Assembly (NCBI GenBank): GCA_008360955.1
Contig: LUCM01000691.1
Coordinates: forward strand, 49,161-113,160
From: Fasciolopsis buskii
Taxonomy: Eukaryota; Platyhelminthes; Trematoda; Plagiorchiida; Fasciolidae
DNA length: 64,000 nucleotides
Reading direction: 5' to 3'
This document shows positions 45,401 through 57,821 of the stretch, in pieces (positions within the stretch are counted from its first letter, which is position 1; each line of letters opens with the position of its first letter). The notes below the pieces were generated by a model. That model was not told the origin of the DNA and searched no databases. It saw only the letters and a list, made by a program, of their open reading frames with translations. A program made the position numbers and the translations under genes.

Positions 45401-48400
45401 AGGCTCACAATGGACGTGGTCCATTATGCTTTCCACTCTCGAAGATGAAAATGAAAAACCTCACAACTGCCAACTGAGTCCATATATTCGACTTCCAACT
45501 GCCACTACGCATGCATGAATTTGTACCGTAATATTTCATCGAATCAAACGTATCATGGCCTCAGGAAATGTTTCATTTAATCATCCCTACTGTCGTAAAT
45601 GATGCACACAAATGGTGGTGATTGTGCAGTTGCTGAACTTTGAATTTCGTCATTTACACATGCTTTATGCCTGACCGGATTAGACATCAACAACCAAGCA
45701 GGAAGCTAAGAAACCACTTCCTGTTGGCATTCAAACTGAAATAAAACATGTTATCCAGTCAAACTCCTGAAAAACTTCGGGAATTTGGTTCAAGACAATT
45801 GGTCAGTGGAGAGTTGCCCTTGGCACGGAAGCGTCCTTGTTTGGGTTGAAATCTGGCCGAGGTTGACGATTCCCGATGAAAAAATATTTTCGCAAACCGG
45901 ATCGGTCCTACAAATCAACAGCTTGGTCCAAATGAATGTAAGTCATGTGCTTCGGGACATCGTTCTGTCAATGTGTCCGTGAACAAAGGTGATTGGTAAA
46001 CTAGAGAACAACTTCAGTAGGTTATTTGTCGAGCAAATGATCCTTTCCTTGAGGGACGGGATAGACATTTTATGCTTCTTGATGGACATAAATAAATCAC
46101 AATTTCTTGGGGGTTCATTCGTCAGGACAAATGATGAACTGACAACGTTTGATTGTTAACTTATTCCACGAGAGCCTGATCCAAATTGACAGGTGTACTT
46201 TCATCCATGATTCTTACATCGGGTCAAACAGAACGAAATATATACCAGATTGATCGATTATCGCACACGCATACACACTTGTATAAGTGCGCGTACATTC
46301 ACCAGCATAAGGTCAGAGTCATTGATAGCTAGCTATTCATCCTTCCGTTGTCAGGACCATTGTAACTGCATTCAGGTGGCCCCATATCTCTTCAGTGTCA
46401 CTGATGGGGTTTATTTCTCATGGTTACGTGGACGATACCGATGGACCGGGATCCGCTGTTGATCGACACGTGGTCAGGAAGAAATGGGCATCCACATTTC
46501 TACTTTCAGTTCTACCCCATCTGCCAGCACAAAAGCACACAAACGAATACAATCAGGTGGATCGATCAGAGGTTGTGAATTTTGGCAGCAGTAGTAGAAG
46601 CAATAGTGAGGGCATTAGTACTAGCATTAGAAGGAGTAGTATCAACGATGATAGTAAAGTTAACAAGAATAATATTTGCGATGCCACAACCTTGGTGTTT
46701 TTGCTACACATAAATCGCGGTCTTTCTCGGTTAGGTTTTAATCATCGATCTTTTATCATTCCCCTTCGTAACGTAATCGGCCAGTGTGAAGCAGGAATCA
46801 TAAAATGGCCCACATGTACAAGAAAAACACGAGAGCACTGTCAGATTTGTGGCTTTTGACTCGAACAGGACTGAGGATATCGATTAGCATAATGCCACTT
46901 AGGCTTTGTGTTTGAGCGAGTGAACGAAAGAAATACATGAGCGATAATCGTTTTTCAGCCGATAAACACGACTACCTATCACGATTAGCAAGTGTGTGGT
47001 AAGTCAGACACAGGAATTTACACTCATAACTCCTTGTGTCCACATCCATCCTGGAGTGCATACTGATTTGCAAGTACACACAAACACGTACAGAACTCAG
47101 ATACGTACATGCGCACACGTACGTGCACACCTATACAAACACAAACACCCAAAAAATAAGCAGGGAAAATGGGATAAATATGGATAGAGAACAAATCAAT
47201 GAACCTGACCCATACGTGACTTATAAATTCGCAAATGAGAGTGGCGAGCTTATCCCATTAGAACTGTCCCTGATGTACCACGGACGACTTTAACGATTCA
47301 TAGTGAGAGCGAGAGGCAGAGAGTGACAGAAAGGCCAAGGGAGTTGCCCAAGTCCAGTAAAGCGAACCCAAGAACCAAATATTGTGTGTCGTTTAGAGCA
47401 GATTAGGCGCAAAAGTCTTTTTGTCACTTATGAATGTTTGTGTTCTGTGGCCCAGTTCATTTTATTTCAGTTTACCAAGACAAACGAAAAAATTGGTGCG
47501 ATTGATCTGTATTAAGGTTGTGTGCGGGATACGCGCGACGACACACTTGGTTTGTCGTGCCACATCGCAGACCTAAAAAGGCAGTAGGAGCTAGATTATT
47601 CCTAGATTGCTTAAAAAACGATCAAGATGCCTCATCATCAGGTGTAATTCGCAACACAGAGATCAATGTGGAGGAAAAAGTCTCATGTAAGGATATGAAC
47701 AGGTGTTATTCAGTTACAAATCTAATTCGATCCACGTGTTTTTTGTCAAATCGGATTTGGAACTGAGCCGTCTGATATCGCTATATTAATTAATTTCTCC
47801 TTATCCAACGATGTCCGGACTTACTTAGTCTGAATCATTGTCACGCTGGATCGCGGGGACTGGAACAAGTTGTAGGCGAATAATGGACAAATAAAAAAGT
47901 GAATGGTTAATCTTATGCGCTAAAATGGATTGTACTTACGAGGGTGGATGAGTCAACATGTTTTACACCCAACCATATTTGGGGACTGAAACAACCTCAG
48001 GCTCACGACTGAAGGAGACATTTCAGAAGCGCTTGTGTCCCGGCTGGCGGGAAGGTCCCATATATATATATTTATATGGGACCATCGGAGACATAAGGAA
48101 GGAGGAAAGCAAAAGAAACAATACGCAAAGCACACCATACGTGATAGCTCTTTCGTTTTATTTTTCAGACCATCGCGATCCATAGGACTTCTGTGGGGTT
48201 CATACCAGGTAGAAGGTTATCTTAGGGGGCCCCAGCCCAAGTTTCTGAGCAAACGATTTAACCCACAAAGTAGTAAAACGATTTGAGAATAAAGTAATTC
48301 AATGGGACAAGTAAAAGATTGCTCGGTTCATACGCCCATCGGATGGAGTTAGACATCCTAGGTACTCAGTACACTCCTCTTCCACCGATTCCGGTGAGCA

Positions 48401-49554
48401 TACAGCTGCATGCTTCGTATGCCGTCCATGCTTGATTTAGAATCAGGGTTTTAACTTCAATCCTAGGATGATTATCAAACATCAGTCAACAAGTAAAGAA
48501 CGCCGGGCATGCATTTTCGTCCTCGCCCTCAGGCGGAACAACCTTCGCCATGGTCACTTAGGGACATTTCGAAAGGCGTTGAGGTCGAGTAACCCACTGG
48601 GAATCTGAGACACCCAGTCCCAACAACGCTGAGTCATCTGGAGGACACCTCTCCCCATAAACAATATTCTAACAAACCTTGAAGAAACAGCTGTGTCCTA
48701 CGCGTACTCCCAATCTTTCGAAATCGTGAGTTGATAGCTGGAGTCACATGCTGAATCCAGCCGCGAACACAATTCTCAGTATTCGCACCGTTGAACTGTT
48801 GTCTGTGCTTACTTATACAGTACGGCATTGAACCCCACACCTAATGAACGCTTTTCCGACAGTCATGAACTTAAATGATCAGCGGAACGGATATACTTGT
48901 GTGCCTATAGTGTGCGGCTAAACCTACTGGTTGTAAGTAGAAATTTTCAAACCCGTGGTCAGTCGCGCGCACACATGCACCCTCGATTCGCTTATGAGGA
49001 TGATGGAGGAGCGTTGAAATAGAACACTTGCCAAGACTGTATAATTTTTTTGCAATGTACAGTGTATTAGACACTTGACAAACTGTCTGACCAAGAGAAC
49101 CCCCACCTTAATAGCCTTTTTCACAATGGACCAGTGCGAATCACGAACAGCATTAATCTGTTTGCACCAAATGTTTGACGATGGGCACTGAAATGATTCG
49201 GCATCAGGACTTGGATAAATCCTAATAGTTCGCACGACAAAAAACCATAATACAGGCAATTGCACAAGCAGCTTGGAGTTGGAACAATGTAATTATAAAA
49301 GAAACTAATAGCTTTAGCTACAAAGTCACACGTCGCTGTTACGGTTGCGGTGCTTGTTGTTGGTGGCGTTAGTGACGATGACGTTGTTGTCTTTGGTACC
49401 GTGGTTGTTATTTTTACGACGGAGATAACTACAATCTCCAAAACACTTTCTACCTGATTCGCGTTCTTCCCTGTTAGTAGCCTCGGTTTTATGGCATAAA
49501 CGGAGTTAGGTCTCCCGTGAGTTGTCTAACTCTCGAATCTGATAATTATGAGAT
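45401..49554. other. Long stretch without recognisable genes; low-complexity patches
   Basis: 46580-46670 is an imperfect AGT/AGY triplet tract that produces the Ser-rich centre of the 154-codon frame 46395-46859. 47065-47150 is CA/ACGT-rich. 48060-48077 is a short TA run. Frames at 47518-47766 (82 codons, plus) and 48924-49265 (113 codons, minus) have no motif. 49320-49430 is gtt/gac-triplet-rich and gives a Thr-rich minus frame. Confidence 0.4.
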
Positions 49555-49610
49555 CCTTTAACTTCTAATTCTTTTATTAATGAAAAAAGTACATCATTTT
49601 CCATTGCAAA
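49555..49610 (-). repeat. SINE family B tail scrap
   Basis: gaaaaaagtacatcattttcc preceded by ttcttttattaat corresponds to the inverted tail seen at 9825-9865 (aagtgcacatcattttcagg). No head was found. Confidence 0.3.
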
Positions 49611-51229
49611 CTTTGTTGTCCACTTCGGTCTGTAGTAACTGGACCTATCTGGGGGAATGCTGCAAAAACACTCAGCCATTTCTTAGTCGTTCACACCTTT
49701 AAAAATTCGGTCGGTTCAGTTCAGTTCGTATAGGCAACAAGTGGTCGTAATACTAAAGGAGGCGCCTAAAACGGTGTATTATCAACTCGATGCTTTGGGT
49801 GCCGCCGTTCCTGGTGATTTTCCGCTTCTTTAATTTCTGGAAACCACCTTTTACGGAGACATTTTATCTGACGTGTTATGATCTACTTGCCGTTCGGTAG
49901 CACAATAGGATAATCAGACAGCACTGTGCATGAGTCCATAATTTACACTATCGCTCAGCTCACCCGGACGCTACACATGCAATCAAACAGCTCCGTTTAT
50001 CTCCAGGTCGACAGTTCAGTTTGACGCTCAGAAAACAGTCAACGACATACTCAGCTTAGGCATATGAAACAGAATAGGACAGAATGCTCTGCAATCGGTT
50101 GTACTATGTACGTGGCACATAGGGGGGGTCAATGGGTTATGTCAGAAAGCTTGTGTGAAATGAAGATAAAATAACCAAGGAAGTCGGTGCAGTTGAATCA
50201 ACCACCGGTAGTGGTGAACTAGATGTTGTTTCGTTGATTGTGGAACTAATCGAGAAGGGAGAACAAAAGGCCCAATAAATTAGTATTTGAAGTATAATCT
50301 CGGAATGCGGCATGATGTTTCCCATGTCCTAATACCTACTGTCCAAAAACATTAAATTTTGAATATACATTCTTATCTCTTAAGCCGCTCGTCTCCCCGC
50401 TCTGTTTTTAATGACGGAATTCACCATATTTCATATTGTACAATTCAAAGTGGAAAAATCTTGAGGTTGCACACTGAGACGCGATGCCTCTTGAGACTGA
50501 ATGCATGAGGACAAGATTGCATCACGTTAAATTTCTGATTATTCACAAAAGGACATCTTTTTAAACTTGCTGTACTGCACCCAACTCAACATTACGAAAC
50601 TACAGAAACATTTCAGTTGTTTTTCATTCAGTATTCCACATTCAGCTCACCGGACATGGAACACAAACCTTGGGTGAACCGATTGTGAGTAGAATATCAT
50701 AGTAAGGAAGTTGATAAATCATAATAAGGATGAAATCGTGTGCGGTGCCTCGATGATTTCAAGGGCAAAGTGTAATGTTGACGCTGCAGTGAAGAATAAT
50801 TTGAAATTAAGCGTTAGATCCACAATCGCAGAACCCATTCTTTGTCACTTTTGATGGAATCCAGTCATTGGCGGTATTGATTCGTTAATTTTGGAACTCA
50901 AAACACATGGCTCGTCACGTGATTTGATCACTAGTAGCATCTGACCCCCTTATCGGTTAATTTACTGTATGACATCTGCGCAGCCGCCCATGTAAAAGTT
51001 TCGCCCATTGACAAACAAATTCGAATTCATGATTACGATGTCTTCAGTGTATCATTTTGATGAATAAGTAAATAGAACGTTCCTGCAGCAACTAAAAATG
51101 GAGGGGTTCATAAAACGACTAGGTTAGGGAAATCATTCTAATGCCAATCACATTAAGAATCATTGGTTGTGTTGGATTCTTAATTTGAGCGAATAATCAA
51201 TGATCCTTAAGAATTCTTCAGATTGGTTT
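49611..51229. other. No recognisable feature
   Basis: One 62-codon frame (50137-50325); otherwise nothing. Confidence 0.5.
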
Positions 51230-51315
51230 CTGCGTGGCTGACGCGGTACAACACGCACGTGGTCATACAGCGTGGGGCTGCATACGTGCACGGGTTCGAA
51301 TCCCGTTGGTATCAT
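51230..51315 (+). repeat. tRNA-like sequence, probably a SINE head
   Basis: GCGTGGCTGACGCGGTACAA (A-box-like) and, about 45 bases on, GTGCACGGGTTCGAATCCCG with a good five-pair T arm (acggg and cccgt) and an intact B box. The anticodon and acceptor arms do not fold convincingly and there is no matching 5'/3' acceptor pairing. A diverged tRNA or tRNA pseudogene is the alternative. Confidence 0.5.
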
Positions 51316-52012
51316 CCATTTGTAATTGTCTTATCTTCTAAAGGCAGCATCAAAACGAAGACAAGTTGATCAAGTTAAGAATATATCATCATCCCAAAGT
51401 AAATAGAAGAGGCTTAGTCGCCACAATAGTCCACACTCAAATAGATTGAACTACACGTCATTTAACTGGTCCCGGCAATCGAAAATTGAAATTCAGTTGG
51501 GTATCACTAGGTTCAGTCATCGCTTTTGGATTTGATTTAGTTAACAATAAATAAAGTCACAAACCCAGGGAAGCGCCAGTAGGCGCCAACTTTTTAGTTC
51601 AGTCCGTAAGCGCGCGTGACGCCTATTTCGTTCCGTCAGGTGGGGACGCTCAGTTTGACTGCCCCTCGATGCCCGACCATTCGAAATGGTACGTGTCTTC
51701 ATTCGGCACTGCCTCGTACCGCCCCATCTCCTTTAGTCATTTCCAAACAGAGTAGGTAAAATGGAAATAGCCGCCGTAGTAGACGGTTCACCGTACCTAA
51801 ATAATTGCTACCAGGTCTGTCACCCACGGGTAGGGCGTCTACCATTTGCGTGAATTTTGACAGTGGGTATTGGTTGTTTAAAGTGGCTCGAAAAAGTCAA
51901 ATAATCGGCACAAATTACTGATTGCAAAATTCTATTGTGACCAGAAAATGATGATAACGATGAGAACGTTTCGTATAATGACGATTCGGACGTTTATTAT
52001 TCGGATGATTTA

Positions 52013-52014
<2 letters not shown>
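51316..52014. other. No recognisable gene; slightly GC-richer patch
   Basis: 51560-51860 is richer in GC than its surroundings and has no frame over 60 codons. Confidence 0.4.
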
Positions 52015-52082
<68 letters not shown>

Positions 52083-52099
52083 ATGATAATGATGATGAT
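52015..52099. repeat. (GAT)n microsatellite
   Basis: About 80 bases of GAT triplets, nearly perfect, with a ttcggatgattt flank. A similar flank (ttcggacgatgat) precedes the GAT tract at 60.87 kb. No RTE 3' UTR was seen directly upstream here. Confidence 0.95.
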
Positions 52100-53014
52100 G
52101 ATGGTCTCTATTTAAATCAGTAGAAAATCTTATTCTGAGTTTTCAGTTTTTCTTTTCAGTCGACTGAATGAATACGGTAAACTGCGCTCTACTGTCAGGC
52201 TTGTCGAGGCAGAAGATGCGCATTTCAGCAAAAACAATGCGCATCGAATATGATTTGAAAGAAAAGGATTCACTGTATAAACGTGGTCCAGTTTGATTTG
52301 GCAAACAGTAGGACATTTGATGGCTTAGGCCGTTGTAAGCAAAATGCTGTACCAGTCTAGGACCTATCCGTCCGGGACCCATTTAGATAGTCGACAATCA
52401 ACGATGGATTAAATTAATCAATCGGGTTTCAGTAGTGGAAAAAACGGGGTTACCCATTGTTGCAATTATGCCAATGCAACAAGATAGTTTTTGTCTCTTC
52501 GGTTAGGACAAACAGGAGCCAGACTGGCCAACCACGAGAAATTACTACGAAGGCTGTTGAGATTAGTAATGTTCAAGCAGGAATCAGACATACATAATCT
52601 TGTCTAAATGACATGAGAAGTGTTCCGGTTAACAAACAAGAATTTTCTCCGAGTCCGCTCTTTGCTCTTGCCCTATTTATCAAGACGCAATCCGATTTGA
52701 TGAAGGCAGTGGTCGAAAACTTCCACTTCCGCAATGACCAGACAACATGGACGAAATGTGGCTGGTAAAATGAAATTTGGGCCAAAGAAAATACTGGAGA
52801 AAAACAGGCAGTATACAGTGATCGGTCATGTTTTCGAATATGATGCAAAAAGAGGCCCCAGTTGGCTCACGCACTCAGTAAAATGAGCCGATCTGTTTAA
52901 AGTGGGACTTAGTGTGACGCCGAGATGTTCTAATGAGTTCCAGTTCGGGTAAATGAATGGTACAGACGATCGATAGGGGCGGTGAAGCTAAAGGTCATTC
53001 GTAAAACTTCCCGA
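52100..53014. other. No recognisable gene
   Basis: Minus frames at 52143-52382 (79 codons) and 52573-52848 (91 codons) without motifs. Confidence 0.4.
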
Positions 53015-53170
53015 CGTTGGTAATGTGGACTAACCGTCTGTTACCCCAAAATGTCAGAGGCTCGAATCTTAGATGACCCGGTGTTAGGTAGCAATTAAAT
53101 GTTGTCCCACTAGCTACCACACCGGACCCAATGAAACCTTATATCGTTCTATGCCACCTGAAGTCTCAGA
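53015..53170 (+). repeat. tRNA-like SINE, family D
   Basis: TAATGTGGACTAACCGTCTG (A box) and, about 20 bases after it, GAGGCTCGAATCTTAG (B-box-like, 53047-53062), followed by a body atgacccggtgttaggtagc, ttgtcccactagctaccaca and ccggacccaatgaaacctta. Only one copy lies in the window, so the family assignment rests on the box pattern alone. The body contains a short inverted repeat (gtgttaggtagc and gctaccacaccgg). Confidence 0.45.
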
Positions 53171-55764
53171 GTCGAGCTTACCAGTTCATCTTCCCCCAGT
53201 TTAGTAGCCACTAGCTGGTTTGCAGCATACCCTTTTCAGTATACTCGGCAGTATGTGTGGTATACAAAGGCTGGGTAGGGGAATTGGAACAGTAAGCCGA
53301 ATGATCGATTGCAATGAGGACTGTGACATGTTTACATTGTTCTGATTTCCACCTTGACGTGAATTGAAGGTTAGCTGGTACAGGCACAATTAAGTACACA
53401 AATAAATAAACACGCACACAGAAAAATCGCAAACACGACAAAACACCCGACTCTCCAGCTGTTGTACACATGACACGCACTTTTGTCCTGTCGATTAACG
53501 TCTAACCATCTCATTTGAGGTGGGAGTATAAGATTCCTCCAGACCGTGAAAACTAGGAGAATGGTATTTCGGACATGAAAAAAGCCAGATTTGAAGAACT
53601 TTACAACAAGATCGTTGGGAAAAGTGAAAGCGACATGACAAATGAGAAGGAGCAAGAAAGAATTGGATCTGGGAAGAAGTAAGATAAGCGTTTGCGGTGG
53701 CTCAGATGACTTCAGCTTTATCATAAATCGCTTGTATTGGTAAAGGGAATAATGCCCTTTGCATCAGTATTCTCCAGCGATGTAGCTAAATTACCCACTG
53801 GCTTTTCAATTTATAGCGGTCGAAAATTCTATTACTCAGCTTTCACAGTAATGATTGAGGCAATGATACCGTCCCCCAGTCCACGGAATATTGGGAGATT
53901 CGACTTGTCATGTTAAATGCAAAAATCACAGAGTCAGAACGTGGGGTTTCTTCATAACCGTTAATCAATAAATCGCATGTTATTTACTTTCGTTTCTCTT
54001 TGGACCGGAATAACGGAATAATGTACGAACAGGTGGCACGATGCTGAACTTTGAAGGGGTTTCGTTTAACACATCTAAACTAAGTTAAATTAGATGGAAT
54101 AGAGGAAGAAAAAGATTTTTATTAAATATTCGAAGGTCAGGTTTGTCACTATGGTACTTCCTGCTGTTGTCGTTACCTAGGCCGACGATATTTCAAGCGA
54201 TCATCGTTTCACGTGGGCGAAAACATGGCTGTGTTCACAAGATGGATCGGTCAAAGCCTCCACTGACCATTAATATGAGTTAGAATTAAGCGAACAGAAG
54301 TAACTCATGCCCGACCGTGACTGTGCGTTGCAAACAGCCTGATTAGAGGCTAGCATTATGCTTGATCTGAGTGATTCTAGCTATGGAAACAATGAGGAAA
54401 CTTCTGGTTTGTTTCCTGTCAATAAGTTCATGACCGTCCAATTCCCAGTGAGAAAGAACCGCGAACACGGGGGGGAACATTATCCAACTTAAGTTAGAAA
54501 TCCAATAGCTTATTTAATATGAAAAATGAAAGCATGATCACATATCCTATTGGTATTGATTGTCCGGTATAACGGGGGATTGTGAGCAGCTGAGTGGTAC
54601 AAGAACGTGGCGATGGCTGGTTCGCTGGCCGACTAGTGTGATGGGTAGGCCGTGTTACCAGTCGTTGCTAAATGTGAACTTGTCGTGTAGAAATAAAAAC
54701 GATTGGCCCATGGACACATGCTTCGTGACGACACTGCTGTGTAGAATATGCCAACTTGCAGTCGGTTAATGTCAGCAAAACAATTGCCTGCAAGCTGACT
54801 AAATGCTGACCGGCACTTTGTTCACGATGTATTCGTACGGAGACCTTTGACCTCTTGACACCAACTAAATTCGGGCGCAGCATTGACTTATATCCTACCT
54901 GTTTTTGCGAACTTTGAGTCTGACTTGCCCTGCGGTCATGCGCATTATTCCACTCGTCCAACTTATATGGAATTACGAACAGCGTTCGCTCTATTCTGTG
55001 ATTTAGGCAGTAGAACACATGCAGCACAAATGCGCGAGTTGTCTTCATGCGTGGATTCAAATCTCATCGAGGTTGATGACTTTCCACATTTAGATCAATT
55101 CTACATTTTCACATTAATGCTTGTTCCTCCTTGTCAATGGAACTTCAAAACACGAAGCCTAAAAGTACTAATCGCCACACTCGACAAGAGAGTCTTTCCA
55201 ATCAAGTGATATAAAGTTTTTAGTGCTAAATCTACTCACACATCCAAATTCCCTCTTTACAAACGAATTTTCAAGCTCACCTGGGCAAAATGAAAAGAAT
55301 AAATCCAGAGATTAAAAATCGCTTGCACAGATTTCGGTGGTCCACCAACTTTTGGGAACATTATCATCCGATTTCGAATCCTATTAAAACCAAACGTTAA
55401 CAGTAACAAAACGGCGTTTGATGATTGAACATTCTTGTTTTAATGGCTGTATTCTGCCGGTCACTGACTGACACTAATTTCTCAAAGTTATTCCATTGGT
55501 TCACGTGGAATTAAATGACCCATATTTCACTTAGTTTACCGTTATCACTGCTTGCAAAAAAGTGTACCGACATTGACCGGATTCCGGAGAGAAATGCCAG
55601 CTTTTTCTGCCTTCTAGACAGACCATCACCGGCACGTTGCATGATTCGTAGCTCGTAGGACTAGGGTGTCCGTATTCTGGCTACTGTTAGCTAAGTCTCT
55701 TCACATGACCGATTATTTTTTTTACTGCGAATTTCGTGTGTACACGTAAATTCATTTTCATTTC
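53171..55764. other. No recognisable gene
   Basis: Frames at 53371-53724 (117 codons, minus), 54668-55060 (130 codons, minus) and 54883-55209 (108 codons, plus) overlap on opposite strands or carry no motif. None is supported as a gene. Confidence 0.35.
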
Positions 55765-55850
55765 CAAGTCGTGCTTGTGTCGTTCGGCCGGATTTGAACC
55801 GAGGAATTTCGTTCCAGAACTTCGGCAACGCAAATCGAGATCTTTTGCGT
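55765..55850 (-). repeat. tRNA-like SINE fragment
   Basis: The minus strand reads cgttccgaag-type sequence and then CCTCGGTTCAAATCCGGCCG (B box at about 55790-55800) and aacgacacaagcacgacttg. Minus frames at 55687-56050 read through it and are not taken as genes. Confidence 0.45.
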
Positions 55851-56974
55851 GGATATGCATTCTGTAGAAAATAAGCAGCTGACAACAAAACAAAAGTGGT
55901 AACCAGCAAGCCGGCTAGAAATTTTGAACTGTTTAGTAAATAATTGAAGATAAGGGGTAAAATGGGATAAACAGTGTCGAAAATTCTCAACACTGATGAG
56001 GCAACTCGGAAGCTTACCTTTGTAACCCATGGCATGGACATCAAGATCACGAAATTACAACTATATCAGGCCGTGCATAGATTCCTTGAAGGTACCGCGG
56101 GGACCAGAATGACCTTTCTAAACAGTCACTGTTATTTCCCTTATGCATTTATAATGATTCTGTTTGAAGTCAGTGCAACAGCCTTGTAATTTTCAAGAAC
56201 TACGGAAATTTTGACGGTTCTGGACCTGTCAGTTTTCTTTTTGAGTGGCTTGATAGTTCACCCTAGCCATTTCTTAGTTTTGTGAACACATTTCAGTGGT
56301 TTTTCGTAAGGTACTCAGATTTTCGTCACGACCCTACAGCGCCAAATACTCAAAGAGAAAAAAGAACGAAGAATAGTGAAAGATCGACTGTAAAATGCCA
56401 AGTCGAGTAATCATACAGAAGAGAAAAGATTTCGAGTACGAAAAGTGTCGCTGACTGTGACACTCAGCAATGACATCTATTGTTTCCAGCATTCGTTTGT
56501 GGGATCTCGTCGACTCCAATCAAGTAGTCTCACTGTTTCCGAAACATTGTCTGTGAACGGAAGGTCAGTTACATTACATGCAAGTGCATGCAGACAAACA
56601 TACGAATACCGTATACACACACCACATGTCGCTTACGCATACGCACTGCCAAGCTCCGTAGGGGTTATGTTGGTGAACTAAGAGGGCGATGATCTGACAC
56701 GAGTGAACTTAACGTCCACTTCCAGTGTCGTACTCTGCATTGCCTTAGGCACACAGTGATTAAAGGTGGTAAAATTTACAAAACCGAAGCTTTTTCATAT
56801 CGTCTGTCTCGTCTGACATGGTTATCATGGCTAGTTGTTCAAAGCATCAGTCGAATGCTTCGACAGTCATTCATTGGCCGAGCGGATACAACAGTACCAA
56901 GCTACACAGGCGACGAGGAGTGTGACAGTCCTATATAAGCTCTATGATACATATATGTATATTTTAAAGGTTAG
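55851..56974. other. No recognisable gene
   Basis: Short frames only (60-78 codons). Confidence 0.4.
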
Positions 56975-56977
56975 AAG

Positions 56978-57042
56978 GCGTACACTGAGTTATAACATTT
57001 GTTGTGACGTTTCGACCCAAACTAGGACTTGTTGTCAAACGT
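56978..57042 (-). ncRNA. Hammerhead-like motif of a second type (decayed)
   Basis: On the minus strand ACGUUUG pairs with CAAAUGU (stem I, seven pairs including one G-U). GUCC-UAGUUU-GGGU forms stem II. GAAA-CGUC follows with almost no stem III. The CUGAUGA box is degenerate (about UUGACAACA), so activity is unlikely. The stem II loop differs from the PLE-type motif at 57098-57162 just downstream. Confidence 0.35.
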
Positions 57043-57064
57043 GAATATATATATATATATGTAT
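57043..57064. repeat. (AT)n microsatellite
   Basis: About 20 bases of AT with one interruption, between two hammerhead-like motifs. Confidence 0.9.
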
Positions 57065-57097
57065 ATCTATATAAAGTATTGATTTGTTCACTAATCT

Positions 57098-57162
57098 GGA
57101 AAGTTTGATCCCGAAGGTTTCATCACCAGCCGAGGTAACATCATCAGTATTATGATCTTCCC
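57098..57162 (-). ncRNA. Hammerhead-ribozyme-like motif, core intact
   Basis: On the minus strand GGGAAG (57162-57157) pairs with CUUUCC (57103-57098), giving stem I of six pairs. CUGAUGA (57147-57141) is intact. GUUACC-UCGGCU-GGUGAU makes stem II (57139-57122). GAAA (57121-57118), a short CC-UUCG-GG stem III and the cleavage triplet AUC (57109-57107) follow in correct order. The unpaired joins in stem I are unequal (nine and three bases), which may lower activity or hold tertiary contacts. It lies at the outer left edge of the PLE at 57.1-57.8 kb, opposite in strand to the PLE coding sense. Confidence 0.5.
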
Positions 57163-57199
57163 TTATATCAAATGCACCTCTGAGGTGACAGCAAGGTTA

Positions 57200-57596
57200 C
57201 TCAAGCCCTATGGAACTGAAGAGCCGCACAGGCCAACAAGAACCCTTTGAAATATTCTGCCAAAAATCAAAGAACCGACAGCTGGCAAGAATCGAACTAA
57301 CGTTGTCTATCACATCGACTACAAAGAATGCGAAAAGCAATACACTGGACAAACCGGAAAGAAACTCGGGACACGGATCTATGAGCGGCAATGGGGAACA
57401 AAAAGGCACAATCCATTTTCTCTAATTCCAGTTTAGCAATACGGAGAACATCGCAAGTTCAACTTCGAAAACGTGATGATCATCACCCAGAGTAGAATAA
57501 AGCATTCGAGGGAACTTCTCAAAGCTTGGTACTCCTCGGAAAGATCAATAGACAGACACGCTGATCTGGACCACATACACCTATCAATTCGATGAA
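57200..57596 (+). pseudogene. PLE GIY-YIG endonuclease, one stop
   Basis: Reads in one frame as NVVYHIDYKECEKQYTGQTG, then KKLGTRIYE (about 57299-57385), a stop near 57434 and then YGEHRKFNFENVMIITQSRI and SRELLKAWYSSERS to a final stop after LSIR at about 57594. V-V-Y and Y-T-G stand for the GIY and YIG halves, and R-I-Y-E supplies the expected Arg and Glu region. This is the most complete GIY-YIG remnant in the window. The nuclease would nick target DNA for PLE insertion. The internal stop makes it inactive unless read through. Confidence 0.75.
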
Positions 57597-57763
57597 AAGA
57601 CCAATCAACACAAACTAGTCAAAGCGGACGCTGATTCAACTCATAACTTGTCAATAATAAACAAAGATGGACAAATCAACTCAGCAGCTACCAATCAAAA
57701 CCGACTAAAAACCAGGCAACCCGTTTATGCGTATGATGGCAACCAGGATCTGGCCACAGGACC

Positions 57764-57821
57764 CTAACACTCATGACATCACCTCGGCTGATGATGAAAC
57801 GTTTCAAATCAACTTGCTTAG
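57764..57821 (+). ncRNA. Hammerhead-like motif at the right end of PLE, one core change
   Basis: CUAA (57764-57767) pairs with UUAG (57818-57821) as stem I. The first box reads CUCAUGA (57770-57776) instead of CUGAUGA. AUCACC-UCGGCU-GAUGAU forms stem II with one mismatch. GAAA lies at 57796-57799 and the triplet AUC at 57808-57810. The G to C change in the first box should abolish cleavage. It has the same sense as the endonuclease remnant. Confidence 0.45.

Noticed and set aside
46395..46859. 154-codon Ser/Asn-rich frame as a gene
   Set aside because: Its centre is an imperfect AGT triplet tract and the flanks have no recognisable domain.
51230..51315. Functional tRNA gene
   Set aside because: The T arm and B box are good, but no acceptor stem or anticodon arm folds properly; a SINE head or tRNA pseudogene is more likely.
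52015..52099. CRISPR-like or protein-coding repeat array
   Set aside because: It is a simple GAT microsatellite with no spacers.
55691..56050. 119-codon minus frame with a hydrophobic N-terminus
   Set aside because: Its C-terminal half is a tRNA-like SINE fragment and a second frame is open over the same bases.
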